DNA from: Amycolatopsis sp. FBCC-B4732
GTDB taxonomy: Bacteria; Actinomycetota; Actinomycetes; Mycobacteriales; Pseudonocardiaceae
Assembly (NCBI RefSeq): GCF_023008405.1
Contig: NZ_CP095376.1
Coordinates: 6,552,501 to 6,616,500 of the forward strand
Reading direction: 5' to 3'
Length of the DNA stretch: 64,000 nucleotides
The position numbers and the translations under genes were made by a program. The notes beneath the pieces are model-generated. The model ran no database searches, was not told where the DNA came from, and worked only from the letters and a program-made list of their open reading frames with translations. Below, piece after piece: positions 52,290 through 60,959 of the stretch (position 1 is its first letter; each line of letters starts with the position of its first letter).

Positions 52290-52343
52290 CGTGAGACCGC
52301 CTTGTCATGGAATCGGGAAATTCGGCATGACGGCGGAGAACCC

Positions 52344-52373
52344 AGATTACGAGTGGCGCCAACGGACTGTCAA
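52344..52373 (-). promoter_or_regulatory. Sigma-70-like promoter of the GH28 gene
   Basis: On the minus strand TTGACA (52373-52368) and TAATCT (52349-52344) are 18 bases apart. A palindrome TGGCGCCA (52354-52361) sits inside the spacer, where a repressor would block polymerase. The leader would be about 48 bases. Confidence 0.65.
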
Positions 52374-52383
52374 GATCGACTGG

Positions 52384-52428
52384 CTCGGGGGACCCGCGCC
52401 ACCCCCAGTCGGACGCGGGTCCCCCGAG
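52384..52428. terminator. Hairpin upstream of the GH28 promoter
   Basis: Perfect 15-base arms (52384-52398 and 52414-52428) around a 15-base loop. It lies after the phoD gene and its downstream remnant, and probably ends that transcript before the GH28 promoter. Confidence 0.65.
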
Positions 52429-52513
52429 GTCCTTTCGGGATTTCCGCAGTCTACCGCCGGCGCCCCCGGGGATACCGTGCGAATTTCACGCCCGGACCGA
52501 GAATCCCGCATGA

Positions 52514-52825
52514 TCAGGCGAACTCTAGCCCGGACGACAGCAGTGTGAACGCCCGATCGGCCGCCTCGACGGCCGCGGGAAAGCGCTGTCCCGCCGGGAC
52601 GCCGGGCTCGTCGCACAACCCGGTCACCGGTGCACGCTCGTCCAACCCGCGCAGGAACGCCTCCCGCAGCGCTTCGAGGGGACCCGGCCCGGGCCGGCGG
52701 GCGCGGACGACGGCCGCCGCGCCCGCCACTTCGGCGACCCCGACGGCGTCGGACCCGCGCCCGGGGAAGAGCCGGATCGCCGCCGTCGAGACCGTCGTCC
52801 GCGTGCGGAGCTTCTTGCGTTCCCG
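52514..52825 (-). pseudogene. Possible gene remnant downstream of phoD
   Basis: The C-terminal frame reads PLEALREAFLRGLDERAPVT and ends VEAADRAFTLLSSGLEFA, which looks like real protein. Further upstream, a different frame gives the sensible stretch TVSTAAIRLFPGRGSDAV; the two join only if one base is added near 52739. There is no proper start or N-terminal domain. A decayed or truncated gene, perhaps of a dehydrogenase-like protein, is the best guess. Confidence 0.35.
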
Positions 52826-52834
52826 CGGGCCTGG

Positions 52835-54406
52835 TCAGACCTTCTGCAGGCCAGGCTTGCCCGCTTGCACTACGTAACTGACATCGTTCTTGATCACGAC
52901 CGACGCCGGGTCGTAGACGCTGGTGTCCGACGTGGTCATGAAATCCGCTCGCGTCTGCCCGGGCGTGGTCGTGACGCGGACGTAGCCGCGCTCGCCCTTG
53001 CAGTACTTGACGTGCGGGTTGTTCGCGTACCAGGCCGCGCTCGGCGCGGTCGCGGTGTCGCTGTTGCTCGTCACCGACGTCGTGACCAGCTCCGAGCCGA
53101 TGACCGGGTCGCTGTGGTCGAAGTAGTCCAGCCGCAGGTCGGCGGCCCAGTGCCGGTGGACGTCGCCGGTGAGGACGACGGGGTTGGCGACCTTGCGGTC
53201 CACCCAGCCCTGCTGGATCCGGTTGCGGGAGGCCTCGTAGCCCTGCCAGGAGTCGGGGCTCTCGCAGGTGGCCTTGTTCCCGTCGCCGTCGCGCGTGGCG
53301 AAGAAGACCTGCTGGCCGAGGAAGTCCCACGTCGTCGGGTGCGACTCGAACTGCTTGAGCAGCCAGGCTTCCTCGGCGCTGCCGAGGATGCTGCGCGAGG
53401 TGCTGCGCGTGTCCGTGCACGACGGCCCGGTCGAGCCGGACGGGTCGGCCACCTGGGCGCTGCGGTACTGGCGCGTGTCGAGCATGTGGAAGCGGGCGAG
53501 GTTGCCCCAGACGAACTGGCGGTACAGCTGGATCAACGAGCCGTTCGGCTTGGCCGTGGACCGGATCGGGGTGTTCTCGTAGAACGCCTGGAACCCGGCG
53601 GCCTTGCGCGCGGCCGTCGCGGGCGAGGTGGTGCCGTTCCAGTTGTTCATCACCTCGTGGTCGTCGAAGACCACGATCCACGGCGCGATCGCGTGCGCGG
53701 CCTGCAGGTCGGCGTCGGTCTTGTGCTGCGCGTGGCGGGCACGGTACTGCGCGAGCGTCGTCACGTCCTCGGTGAAGGCCAGGCTGCGCGGGTTGCGTTC
53801 GGCTGCGGCGCGGCCCGACTTCTTCTCGTAGATGTAGTCGCCGAGGAACAGCACCAGGTCCGGGTCGTCGGCCACGATGCCCTTGTACGCGTGGTAGTAG
53901 CCCTCCTCCCAGTGCTGGCAGGAGCTGAAGCAGTACTTGAGCTGGTTGACCGCGGCACCGGCGGCGGGCGCGGTGCGCGTCCGGCCGACCGGCGAAAGGT
54001 AGCCGCCGGTCTTGAAGCGGTAGAAGTACTCCCGCGCGGGCTGCAGGCCGGTCGGTTCGATGTGGACGCTGTGCGCGGCCGCGCGGACGGCGCTCACCTG
54101 GCCGCTCTGCACGATCGAGCTGAACGCCTGGTCGTTCGCGATCTCCCAGTCGACCGCGTAGGTGGCGTCCGGCATGCCGCCGAAGCCGTCCGGGTCGAGC
54201 GGGGCCGGCGCGAGTCTCGTCCACAGGACCACGCTGTCGGGCAGCGGATCGCCGGACGCGACGCCGAGCTGGAAGGGATCGTGGACGGCCGGGGCGGCGG
54301 CCGTGGTGCGGGCGTTCGCCCACGACGGCAGCGCCGCCGAAGCCGCGGTGGCGGTGACCGCGGCGAGGCCGCCGAGGAGCACCTTGCGCCGGTTGACCTG
54401 ACCCAT
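52835..54406 (-). CDS. phoD: Tat-exported PhoD-family alkaline phosphatase
   Basis: This 523-residue phosphodiesterase/phosphomonoesterase has a Tat signal (VNRRKVLLGGLAAVTATAAS). An N-terminal Ig-like PhoD domain (FQLGVASGDPLPDSVVLWTR) precedes the metallophosphatase domain with CFSSCQHWEEGYYHAY, LFLGDYIYE, VFDDHEVMNNW and LTGDVHRHWAADL. It frees phosphate from esters outside the cell using Ca and Fe in known members. It starts 33 bases after the SH3-protein gene on the same strand, so the two may be cotranscribed. Confidence 0.95.
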   Translation of the reverse strand: MGQVNRRKVLLGGLAAVTATAASAALPSWANARTTAAAPAVHDPFQLGVASGDPLPDSVVLWTRLAPAPLDPDGFGGMPDATYAVDWEIANDQAFSSIVQSGQVSAVRAAAHSVHIEPTGLQPAREYFYRFKTGGYLSPVGRTRTAPAAGAAVNQLKYCFSSCQHWEEGYYHAYKGIVADDPDLVLFLGDYIYEKKSGRAAAERNPRSLAFTEDVTTLAQYRARHAQHKTDADLQAAHAIAPWIVVFDDHEVMNNWNGTTSPATAARKAAGFQAFYENTPIRSTAKPNGSLIQLYRQFVWGNLARFHMLDTRQYRSAQVADPSGSTGPSCTDTRSTSRSILGSAEEAWLLKQFESHPTTWDFLGQQVFFATRDGDGNKATCESPDSWQGYEASRNRIQQGWVDRKVANPVVLTGDVHRHWAADLRLDYFDHSDPVIGSELVTTSVTSNSDTATAPSAAWYANNPHVKYCKGERGYVRVTTTPGQTRADFMTTSDTSVYDPASVVIKNDVSYVVQAGKPGLQKV

Positions 54407-54439
54407 GGTGGAAAGCCCTTTCTCTTCGGGTGGACGCGG

Positions 54440-55096
54440 TCAGGCCGCGAAGTCGGTGAGGCCGTCGCTGCAGGACTTCAGGTCCGGCTTGCCGGTGGTG
54501 TAGTCGGCGACGCAGACCTTGTAGAAGACCCAGCCGCCGTGCGGGACGGAGACGGCCTTGTCGGCCTTCGTGCCCTCGCCACCGGAGTTCCAGACGTAGA
54601 ACGGCCCGGCACCGCCCTTGAGCCAGTAGGCGACGACGGCGGAGTAGCCGTCGGCGTTCGTGTCGTAGACCAGGAAGTGCGAGTCGGACGAGCGGTACTG
54701 CCCTTCGCCGGCACAGGCGTCGGCGCACTGGGCGCTGCCCGTGCCGACCCCGCAGTCCGGCGCGATCCGCGTGTCGGAACCGGTGTAGACGTAGGTGTCC
54801 GAGATGTACCCGCCGAGCGCGGGCACGTAGTCCCAGAGCGTGCTGGTGCCGTAGGTGCCGGTCACCGAGGAGCCGGTGAGCTGGCAGTCGATGGCCACGG
54901 TCGCGCCGTTCGCGACGGTCTTGACGGCCGTGGCGCTGGCGGTCGGCGCCCGGCGGACGTTGAGCGGGTCGCCCGCGGTCTTCACGGTGCCGCTCGCCGC
55001 GGCGGACGCCTCGAGCGCGCCGCCGGCCGCGAGCGAGCCGATCGCCGCCACGATCACCCCGAGTCCGGCGATACGCCGGAGGTTCAAACGCTTCAT
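54440..55096 (-). CDS. Secreted SH3-domain protein
   Basis: This 218-residue exported protein has a signal peptide at residues ~1-33. A bacterial SH3 domain follows (TVKTAGDPLNVRRAPTASAT, then GTYGTSTLWDYVPALGGYIS). The C-terminal ~110 residues are Cys-containing and of unknown fold (FLVYDTNADGYSAVVAYWLK). The SH3 domain is closely similar to the one at the C-terminus of the protein at 58235. No ribosome site precedes the ATG. A TGTACG-N5-TGTACG direct repeat ends 22 bases upstream, so the transcript may be leaderless and SARP-controlled. Confidence 0.8.
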   Translation of the reverse strand: MKRLNLRRIAGLGVIVAAIGSLAAGGALEASAAASGTVKTAGDPLNVRRAPTASATAVKTVANGATVAIDCQLTGSSVTGTYGTSTLWDYVPALGGYISDTYVYTGSDTRIAPDCGVGTGSAQCADACAGEGQYRSSDSHFLVYDTNADGYSAVVAYWLKGGAGPFYVWNSGGEGTKADKAVSVPHGGWVFYKVCVADYTTGKPDLKSCSDGLTDFAA

Positions 55097-55117
55097 GGCG
55101 GGAGCGTGACCGCGGCC

Positions 55118-55134
55118 CGTACACGTCTCGTACA
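55118..55134 (-). promoter_or_regulatory. SARP-type direct repeat before the SH3-phoD genes
   Basis: On the minus strand TGTACG-AGACG-TGTACG: two identical hexamers with an 11-base period, the spacing typical for SARP binding. A weaker third unit may start at 55140. It lies between the SH3 gene and the divergent AfsR-like gene. Confidence 0.65.
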
Positions 55135-55217
55135 AAGCCCGTCCTCGCGCGCACGCGCGCGCCCAGACACTCCGAATGGATCTATCGCCCGAGGTCGGGC
55201 GGTCATAGCATCCGCTC

Positions 55218-58139
55218 ATGGGGGAACTCATCGGGCAGGTTGAGACCACCTCGCTGACCATCCGCGTGCTCGGCCCGCTGGAGGTCACCGCCGCCGGGCG
55301 GGTGATCGCGCTGGGCGGGCCGAAGCCCCGGCTGCTGCTGGCCGCGCTGGCGCTGCAGCCGAACGTCGTCGTGTCCACCGACGTCCTGGTCGAAGTGCTG
55401 TGGCCGGAATCGGCGCCGCGGTCGGCCGCGGCGAACATCCGCACGTACGTCCATTCGCTGCGAAGGCGTTTCGCCGAAATCGACCCCGGTCTCGGCGAAC
55501 GGATCAGCAGCCGCGCGTCCGGCTACCTGCTGACCGCGTCCCCGGCGGAGCTGGACCACCTCGCCTTCGCGGCATTGGCGGGCGAAGCGCAGGAAGAGCT
55601 CGATCGCGACCGGGCCGAGAGCGCTCTCAAGCTGCTCGACCGCGCCGACGCGCTGTGGCGCGGCGAAGTCCTCGAAGGACTGCCGCACGACCACAGCTGG
55701 GGCGCGACCGTCGCCCGGCTCGCCGAACTCCGGCTGTCGGTGCAGGAACAGCGCCTGCGCGCGCGGATCGGCCTCGGCCGCTGCGGCGAGGCCGTCGCCG
55801 AGCTGCGGGGGCTGGTCACCGAGCACCCGCTGCGCGAAGAGCTCTGGGCGCAGCTGATCGTCGCGTTGCGCGCCGCGGGCCGGACCGCCGACGCGATCGA
55901 GGCGTACGAGTCGGCCGAGCGCGTCCTGCGCGAAGAGCTCGGCGCCGGACCGGGTGCGCGGCTGCGCGAGCTGCGCGCGACGCTGGTGCCGGAGACCGTC
56001 GCCGCCCCGCGCCCCGCCGACGTCGCCCCGGTCTGCCAGCTGCCGCTCGACCTGCCGGACTTCACCGGCCGTGACGACGTGATCCGCGACGTCGTCGCCC
56101 TGATGCGGGACCGGGCCGGCTCGGGCACGCCCGCCGTCATCGTGCTCACCGGCGCGCCCGGGGTCGGGAAGTCGGCGCTCGCCGTCCGCATCGCGCACGC
56201 GGTCCGCGAGGAGTTCGCCGACGGCCAGCTGCACGTCGACCTGGCCGGCACGTCGTCTTCGCCGCGCGCGCCGATGGGCGTGCTCGCCGAGCTGCTGCAC
56301 GCGCTCGGCGTCCCGGACGCGGGCCTGCCGCGGGAGCCGGCCGAGCGGTCGGCGCTGCTGCGGTCGCGGCTGGCCGGGCGGCGGATGTGCGTCGTGCTCG
56401 ACGACGCCGGGAGCGCCGCCCAGGTGCGGCCGCTGCTGCCCGGGGCCGGCGCGTGCGCGGTGCTGGTGACCAGCCGGATCCGGCTGCCGGGGCTGGCCGG
56501 CGCGAAGGCGGTCGACGTCGACCTGCTGCCCGAGGCCGAGGCCGCGCGGCTGCTGCAGGGCATCGTCGGCGCCGAGCGGGTGGCCGCCGAGCCGGAGAGC
56601 GCGGCGGCGATCCTGCGCCAGTGCGGGCACCTGCCGCTGGCGATCCGGGTGGCCGGCGCGAAGCTGACGCACCGGCCGGGCTGGACGCTGCGGCTGCTGG
56701 CCGACCGGCTGCGCGACGAGCACCGGCGGCTCGACGAACTGCGCGTCGGCGACCTCGCCGTCCGGGCGAGCGTGACGCTGTCCTACGACCTGCTGCCGAT
56801 GTCCGCGGCCACCGCGTTCCGCGGGCTCGGGCTGCTCGGGCCGGTCCAGTTCCCGCCGTGGGCGGTCGCGGCCGTGCTCGGCCGCCGCGACGCCGAAGAC
56901 GTGCTCGACGTGCTGGTCGACGGCCACCTCGTCGAGCTGGTCGGGTCCGATTCGGCGGGGCAGCCGCGGTACCGGCTCCACGACCTGCTGCGCGTGTACG
57001 CGGTCGAGCTGGCTGAACCGACCGACGCGGCGTCGGTGCGCCGGGTGCTGGAGGGCTACCTGGCGCTGGCGCTGGAGGCCGCGCGCCGGATGCCGCTGCA
57101 CTTCTTCGGCATGTACTGCGACGACGAGCTGCCGCGCCCGGCGGTGCCCGCGGACGTCCTGCCCGACGACCCGGCGGCGTGGTTCGCGGCCGAGCGCCAC
57201 ACCAGCGTCGCGGCGGTTTCCCTGGCCGCGGACAACGGCTTCGACGACCTGGCCTGGCAGCTGGCGTCGGCGCTGGCACCGTACTTCGACCTGCGCGGCC
57301 ACCAGGACGACTGGCACAGCACCCACCTCATCGCCCTGGCCGCGGCCCGCCGCACGGGCTCACTGCGCGCGGAGGCGATCGTCCAGCGCAACCTCGGGCA
57401 GTACCTGCTCTACCAGGACGAATACGCGGGTTCGCGGGTGGCGTTCGAGGAGTCCCGGGCGCTGTTCGAGCGGGTCGGCGACGCGCAGGGGGTCGGCATC
57501 GCGCTGACCGGGCTCGCGACGATCCTGCGCATCGAGGGCGAGGACGACCGCGCACTCGACCACTGCCACGAGGCGCTCAAGCTGTTCGCGGAGGCGGACG
57601 ACCCGCACGGCGAAGCGGTGGCGCGCATCGGCGCGGGCGCGGTCTGGATGTCCCGAGGCTGCTACGCGGCGGCGAAGCGCTGGTTCACCGACGCCTTGGA
57701 GCTGTCCGCGGCGATCGGCGACCGGCACCGCGAGGCCCACGCGTTCAAGCGCCTGGGCCTGCTGTTCCAGCACCAGGGCAACCTGGCGGCGGCCCGCGAG
57801 CACGTCGACCGGGCGATCGCGATCTTCACCGACCTCGGTGACGACCATTGTGTGGGGTACGCGAACCAGAACCTCGGTGAGTTGTGCCTGCACAGCGGGG
57901 ACTTCGCGCATGCGCAGCTGTTGCTGGTGAACTCGCTGTCGGTGCACCGCCGGAACGGGGACCGGCGGTCGGAGGCGGAGGTCTCGCAGCTGCTCGGGGA
58001 GCTGCACCGGGCGCTTTCGCAGCCGGAGCGGTCGCGGGACTACTCGGAGCGGGCGCTGGCGATCTGGCGGGAGCTGTCCTCCTCCCGGCCCCCGGCTCCC
58101 GCGGCGCCCGCCGAGCCACCGCACATCGTTTCCGCCTGA
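55218..58139 (+). CDS. AfsR-like SARP-NB-ARC-TPR transcriptional regulator
   Basis: This 973-residue regulator has the same layout as Streptomyces AfsR. Residues ~15-105 are an OmpR-like DNA-binding domain (LTIRVLGPLEVTAAGRVIAL) and ~112-255 a BTAD domain. The NB-ARC ATPase has Walker A GAPGVGKS (312-319) and VVLDDAGSA. The C-terminal ~250 residues are TPR repeats (GEAVARIGAGAVWMSRGCYA, HAFKRLGLLFQHQGNLAAAR). ATP state and a partner or ligand probably gate DNA binding. It sits between two genes for secreted SH3 proteins that share direct repeats in their promoters. Confidence 0.93.
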   Translation: MGELIGQVETTSLTIRVLGPLEVTAAGRVIALGGPKPRLLLAALALQPNVVVSTDVLVEVLWPESAPRSAAANIRTYVHSLRRRFAEIDPGLGERISSRASGYLLTASPAELDHLAFAALAGEAQEELDRDRAESALKLLDRADALWRGEVLEGLPHDHSWGATVARLAELRLSVQEQRLRARIGLGRCGEAVAELRGLVTEHPLREELWAQLIVALRAAGRTADAIEAYESAERVLREELGAGPGARLRELRATLVPETVAAPRPADVAPVCQLPLDLPDFTGRDDVIRDVVALMRDRAGSGTPAVIVLTGAPGVGKSALAVRIAHAVREEFADGQLHVDLAGTSSSPRAPMGVLAELLHALGVPDAGLPREPAERSALLRSRLAGRRMCVVLDDAGSAAQVRPLLPGAGACAVLVTSRIRLPGLAGAKAVDVDLLPEAEAARLLQGIVGAERVAAEPESAAAILRQCGHLPLAIRVAGAKLTHRPGWTLRLLADRLRDEHRRLDELRVGDLAVRASVTLSYDLLPMSAATAFRGLGLLGPVQFPPWAVAAVLGRRDAEDVLDVLVDGHLVELVGSDSAGQPRYRLHDLLRVYAVELAEPTDAASVRRVLEGYLALALEAARRMPLHFFGMYCDDELPRPAVPADVLPDDPAAWFAAERHTSVAAVSLAADNGFDDLAWQLASALAPYFDLRGHQDDWHSTHLIALAAARRTGSLRAEAIVQRNLGQYLLYQDEYAGSRVAFEESRALFERVGDAQGVGIALTGLATILRIEGEDDRALDHCHEALKLFAEADDPHGEAVARIGAGAVWMSRGCYAAAKRWFTDALELSAAIGDRHREAHAFKRLGLLFQHQGNLAAAREHVDRAIAIFTDLGDDHCVGYANQNLGELCLHSGDFAHAQLLLVNSLSVHRRNGDRRSEAEVSQLLGELHRALSQPERSRDYSERALAIWRELSSSRPPAPAAPAEPPHIVSA

Positions 58140-58160
58140 CGCCCGGGTGCACAACCTGCT

Positions 58161-58177
58161 TGTACGGATCATGTACG
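58161..58177 (+). promoter_or_regulatory. SARP-type direct repeat before the second SH3-protein gene
   Basis: TGTACG-GATCA-TGTACG: the same hexamer, orientation relative to the gene, and 11-base period as at 55118-55134. It ends 57 bases before the start codon, leaving room for a -10 box about eight bases downstream. Confidence 0.68.
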
Positions 58178-58234
58178 TCGTCCCGTCAGTCTTTCGCCAC
58201 GTTCGAGTGAACAGGTGCGAAGGGAGAACCGGGG

Positions 58235-59458
58235 ATGATCCGGATCAGGAAGGCCGGCCGCGTGACCGCGGCGGTTCTGGCCGCGGGGGCGGTGACGGCG
58301 CTGGCCGGAGCACCCGCCCAGGCCGCGACGAAGACCGATGGCGCGAGCTGGACCGCCGACGTGTCCACTGTGGACACCGATGACGTCAACGTCGCCGGCA
58401 CCGGCGGAACGCTGACGCTGGCCGACGCCGCGTGGCACAGAACCGCAAGGGTTTTCGCCGGCAGTGAAGGCAGTCTCACCACCGCCGAACACGCGCTCGG
58501 CTCCGCCGCCAACCGCGTCAGCGCGGAACTGGCCGCCGACACGCCGAAGGGGACCTCGGTCGACGTCGACGTCCGCGGCCGGACCGGGGTGAACGACTGG
58601 ACCGAGTGGACGCCCGCGGGCACCACGCTCAAGACCGCCGTCTCCGCCGTGCAGGTGCGCATCAGCCTGCACAGCAGCACCGACGGCGTGCGGCCGACGG
58701 TCAAGGACGTCAAGCTCAGCGCCGACAACGCCCCGCAGGTCAACGCGCTGGCCGCGACCGCCGCGCTGACGTACAAGGTCTACGGCACCCGCGAGGGCCT
58801 GATCGGTGGCACGACCGCGAACGGTCACGTCATCACCAGCCGCGACCACTTCGTCGCGCTGCCGTCCGGAAAAGGCTTGTCCAGTAAGGGATCGGGCACC
58901 TACTCCGTGCGCGTCTGCCGCACCGACGGCAGCAAGTGCGAGTACGCGCCGGTGTGGGACATCGGCCCGTGGAACGAGCAGGACGACTACTGGAACCCGG
59001 CGGCGACCCGGACCAAGTTCAAGGACCTGCCGCAGGGCCAGCCCGAGGCGTACGCCGCTTACTACAACGGGTACAACGGCGGCAAGAGCGGCCTCGGCTA
59101 CAAGGTGGCGAACCCGGCCGGCATCGACCTCGCCGACGGCGTCTTCTGGGACGGGCTCGGCATGTCCGACAACGGCAACGTCAACGTCACCTACCTGTGG
59201 ACCGGCTCCGGCCCGACCGGCGTGGTCAGCACCGCGGGCGACCCGATGAACGTCCGGGCGAGCGCGAGCACGTCGGCCGCCATCAAGGGCCTCGCGGCGA
59301 ACTACGCCAAGGTGACCATCGAGTGCTACGTCGAGGGCGACACCGTCACCGGCAAGTTCGGCACCAGCAACATCTGGGACCGCATCGGCCCCGGCCACTA
59401 CGTGTCGGACACCTACCTGCAGACCGGCTCCGACCTCCCGGTGGCGCCGAAATGCTGA
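58235..59458 (+). CDS. Secreted protein with C-terminal SH3 domain
   Basis: This 407-residue exported protein has a signal peptide at residues ~1-30 and a beta-rich domain (~35-165: VDVDVRGRTGVNDWTEWTPA). A central domain (~175-320) with VWDIGPWNEQDDYWNPAATR follows, and the C-terminal ~80 residues are an SH3 domain (GVVSTAGDPMNVRASASTSA). The SH3 part matches the N-terminal SH3 of the 54440 protein, including the GTS-WD-YVSDTYLQTGSD ending. GGGAG precedes the ATG. It may bind cell-wall or polymeric carbohydrate; the function is unknown. Confidence 0.8.
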   Translation: MIRIRKAGRVTAAVLAAGAVTALAGAPAQAATKTDGASWTADVSTVDTDDVNVAGTGGTLTLADAAWHRTARVFAGSEGSLTTAEHALGSAANRVSAELAADTPKGTSVDVDVRGRTGVNDWTEWTPAGTTLKTAVSAVQVRISLHSSTDGVRPTVKDVKLSADNAPQVNALAATAALTYKVYGTREGLIGGTTANGHVITSRDHFVALPSGKGLSSKGSGTYSVRVCRTDGSKCEYAPVWDIGPWNEQDDYWNPAATRTKFKDLPQGQPEAYAAYYNGYNGGKSGLGYKVANPAGIDLADGVFWDGLGMSDNGNVNVTYLWTGSGPTGVVSTAGDPMNVRASASTSAAIKGLAANYAKVTIECYVEGDTVTGKFGTSNIWDRIGPGHYVSDTYLQTGSDLPVAPKC

Positions 59459-59527
59459 AGCACTGAAGCGCGGCTCGAGTGAGCCTCGATCATCGCGTGG
59501 TTGACTGCCCTCACCCCCGCGATAACA

Positions 59528-59560
59528 GCGAAGGCCCGGTGTCCCCCACCGGGCCTTCGC
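59528..59560 (+). terminator. Rho-independent terminator after the SH3-protein gene
   Basis: Perfect 14-base arms GCGAAGGCCCGGTG / CACCGGGCCTTCGC with loop TCCCC, followed by CCTTTTCT. Confidence 0.88.
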
Positions 59561-59595
59561 CCTTTTCTCCGCCATTCCCGCTCAGCGGGACGTCA

Positions 59596-59611
59596 ATTCA
59601 CAAGCGTGAAT
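59596..59611. promoter_or_regulatory. Operator-like palindrome before the GH88 gene
   Basis: ATTCAC-AAGC-GTGAAT has perfect 6-base arms and lies about 80 bases before the GH88 start. A GntR- or IclR-type regulator could bind it; none is encoded nearby. Confidence 0.45.
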
Positions 59612-59691
59612 GCGAGTTCGCCGGGTGTACAACTCACGGGTGACCGTGCAAAAATTCCGGGCACTTTCCCCGCACGGAATGGCGGTCCCCT

Positions 59692-60921
59692 GTGAGCGTT
59701 TCCCGGAGAACCCTGCTGACCACCGCGGCCGGTGCCGCGGTGGCCGCGAGCAGCCCGACCCCTGCTTTCGCGGCCACCCCCGAACTTCCCGACCAGGCCA
59801 CCGTGACCCGGACGCTCCGCCAAGCGGCCGATTACGCGGTGGCGAAGCTGCGCGCGGTGGCCCCCGGCGTCACCGCGTTCCCGGTCGGCACGAAGTTCGA
59901 GAAATGGACCTATTCGCAGAATGGCGACTGGGTCGGCGGATTCTGGCCCGGCCAGTTGTGGCTGGCCTGGCTGCACAGCGGCGAGGAACAATTCAGGACC
60001 CTCGCACTGGCGTCCGCGGAGAAACTCGCGCCGCGCCGGACCGACACCGGAACGCACGACCTCGGCTTCCTCTTCTACCCCTCGTGGGTGACCGCCTGGC
60101 GGCTCACCGGCGACGAGAAGTGGCGCGCGGGCGCGATCCAGGCCGCGTCATCGCTCATCAAGCGCTACAACCCGGCCGGGAAGTTCATCCGCGCCTGGGG
60201 TGCGCTGAACGACCCGGGCAATGCCGGCCGCGTCATCATGGACACGATGATGAACCTGGACCTGCTGGCGTTCGCGACCGAGCAGACCGGGGACCCGGCG
60301 TACCTGGACATCGCGGTCGCGCACGCCAGGACCGCGCAGAAGAACTTCCCGCGCCCCGACGGGTCGACGCCGCACGTGTTCGACTTCGACCCGGTCACCG
60401 GCGCGCCGGTCGGGCCCAACACCGTGCAGGGCTACAGCCCGGCGTCGTGCTGGTCGCGCGGGCAGGCGTGGGGCGTCTACGGGTTCACCACGATCCACCG
60501 GCGCACCGGCGACCCGGAGTTCCTGACGACGGCGCAGCGCCTCGCGGACTACGCGCTGTCCCGGCTGACCGCCGACCACGTGCCGGTGTGGGACTACCTG
60601 GCGCCGCAGGCCCCCGACGACGTCAAGGACGCCTCCGCCGGCGTGATCATGGCGTGCGGCCTGCTGGACCTGGCCGAGCTCACGCACCGCCCGCAGTACC
60701 GGGACAGCGCGCTGCGCATCCTGACGGCGGTGTCGCGCACGTGCCTGACGACGAAGTCCACCCGCGCCGAAGCGAGCGTCGCCCGCTGCACCCGCAACCG
60801 CCCGGCCGAGGACGGCGTCGAGGTGTCGCTCCCCTACGCCGACTACTACCTGCTGGAAGGCATCCTGCGGGTGCTGGACCGGCGGAAGGTCGACCGCGCG
60901 GTCGACCTGTCGAGCGTGTAG
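59692..60921 (+). CDS. Tat-exported GH88 unsaturated glucuronyl hydrolase
   Basis: This 409-residue enzyme has a Tat signal (VSRRTLLTTAAGAAVAASS) and a GH88 alpha/alpha barrel with WVGGFWPGQLWLAWLHSGEE, GHDLGF-like THDLGFLFYPSW, RVIMDTMMNLDLLAFA with the catalytic Asp, and CWSRGQAWGVYGF. It hydrolyses the unsaturated uronic acid at the end of lyase-cut oligosaccharides. With GH28 and GH105 nearby it fits uronic-acid polymer breakdown. It converges on the DUF4396 gene. Confidence 0.9.
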   Translation: MSVSRRTLLTTAAGAAVAASSPTPAFAATPELPDQATVTRTLRQAADYAVAKLRAVAPGVTAFPVGTKFEKWTYSQNGDWVGGFWPGQLWLAWLHSGEEQFRTLALASAEKLAPRRTDTGTHDLGFLFYPSWVTAWRLTGDEKWRAGAIQAASSLIKRYNPAGKFIRAWGALNDPGNAGRVIMDTMMNLDLLAFATEQTGDPAYLDIAVAHARTAQKNFPRPDGSTPHVFDFDPVTGAPVGPNTVQGYSPASCWSRGQAWGVYGFTTIHRRTGDPEFLTTAQRLADYALSRLTADHVPVWDYLAPQAPDDVKDASAGVIMACGLLDLAELTHRPQYRDSALRILTAVSRTCLTTKSTRAEASVARCTRNRPAEDGVEVSLPYADYYLLEGILRVLDRRKVDRAVDLSSV

Positions 60922-60959
60922 CGGCGTCCGGGGAGGCCGCCACCTTCCCGGACGCGCTT

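Noticed and set aside
52347..55154. 935-codon minus-strand frame
   Set aside because: It is out of frame with PhoD and the SH3 protein on the same strand and consists of Arg/Gly/Ala-rich sequence.
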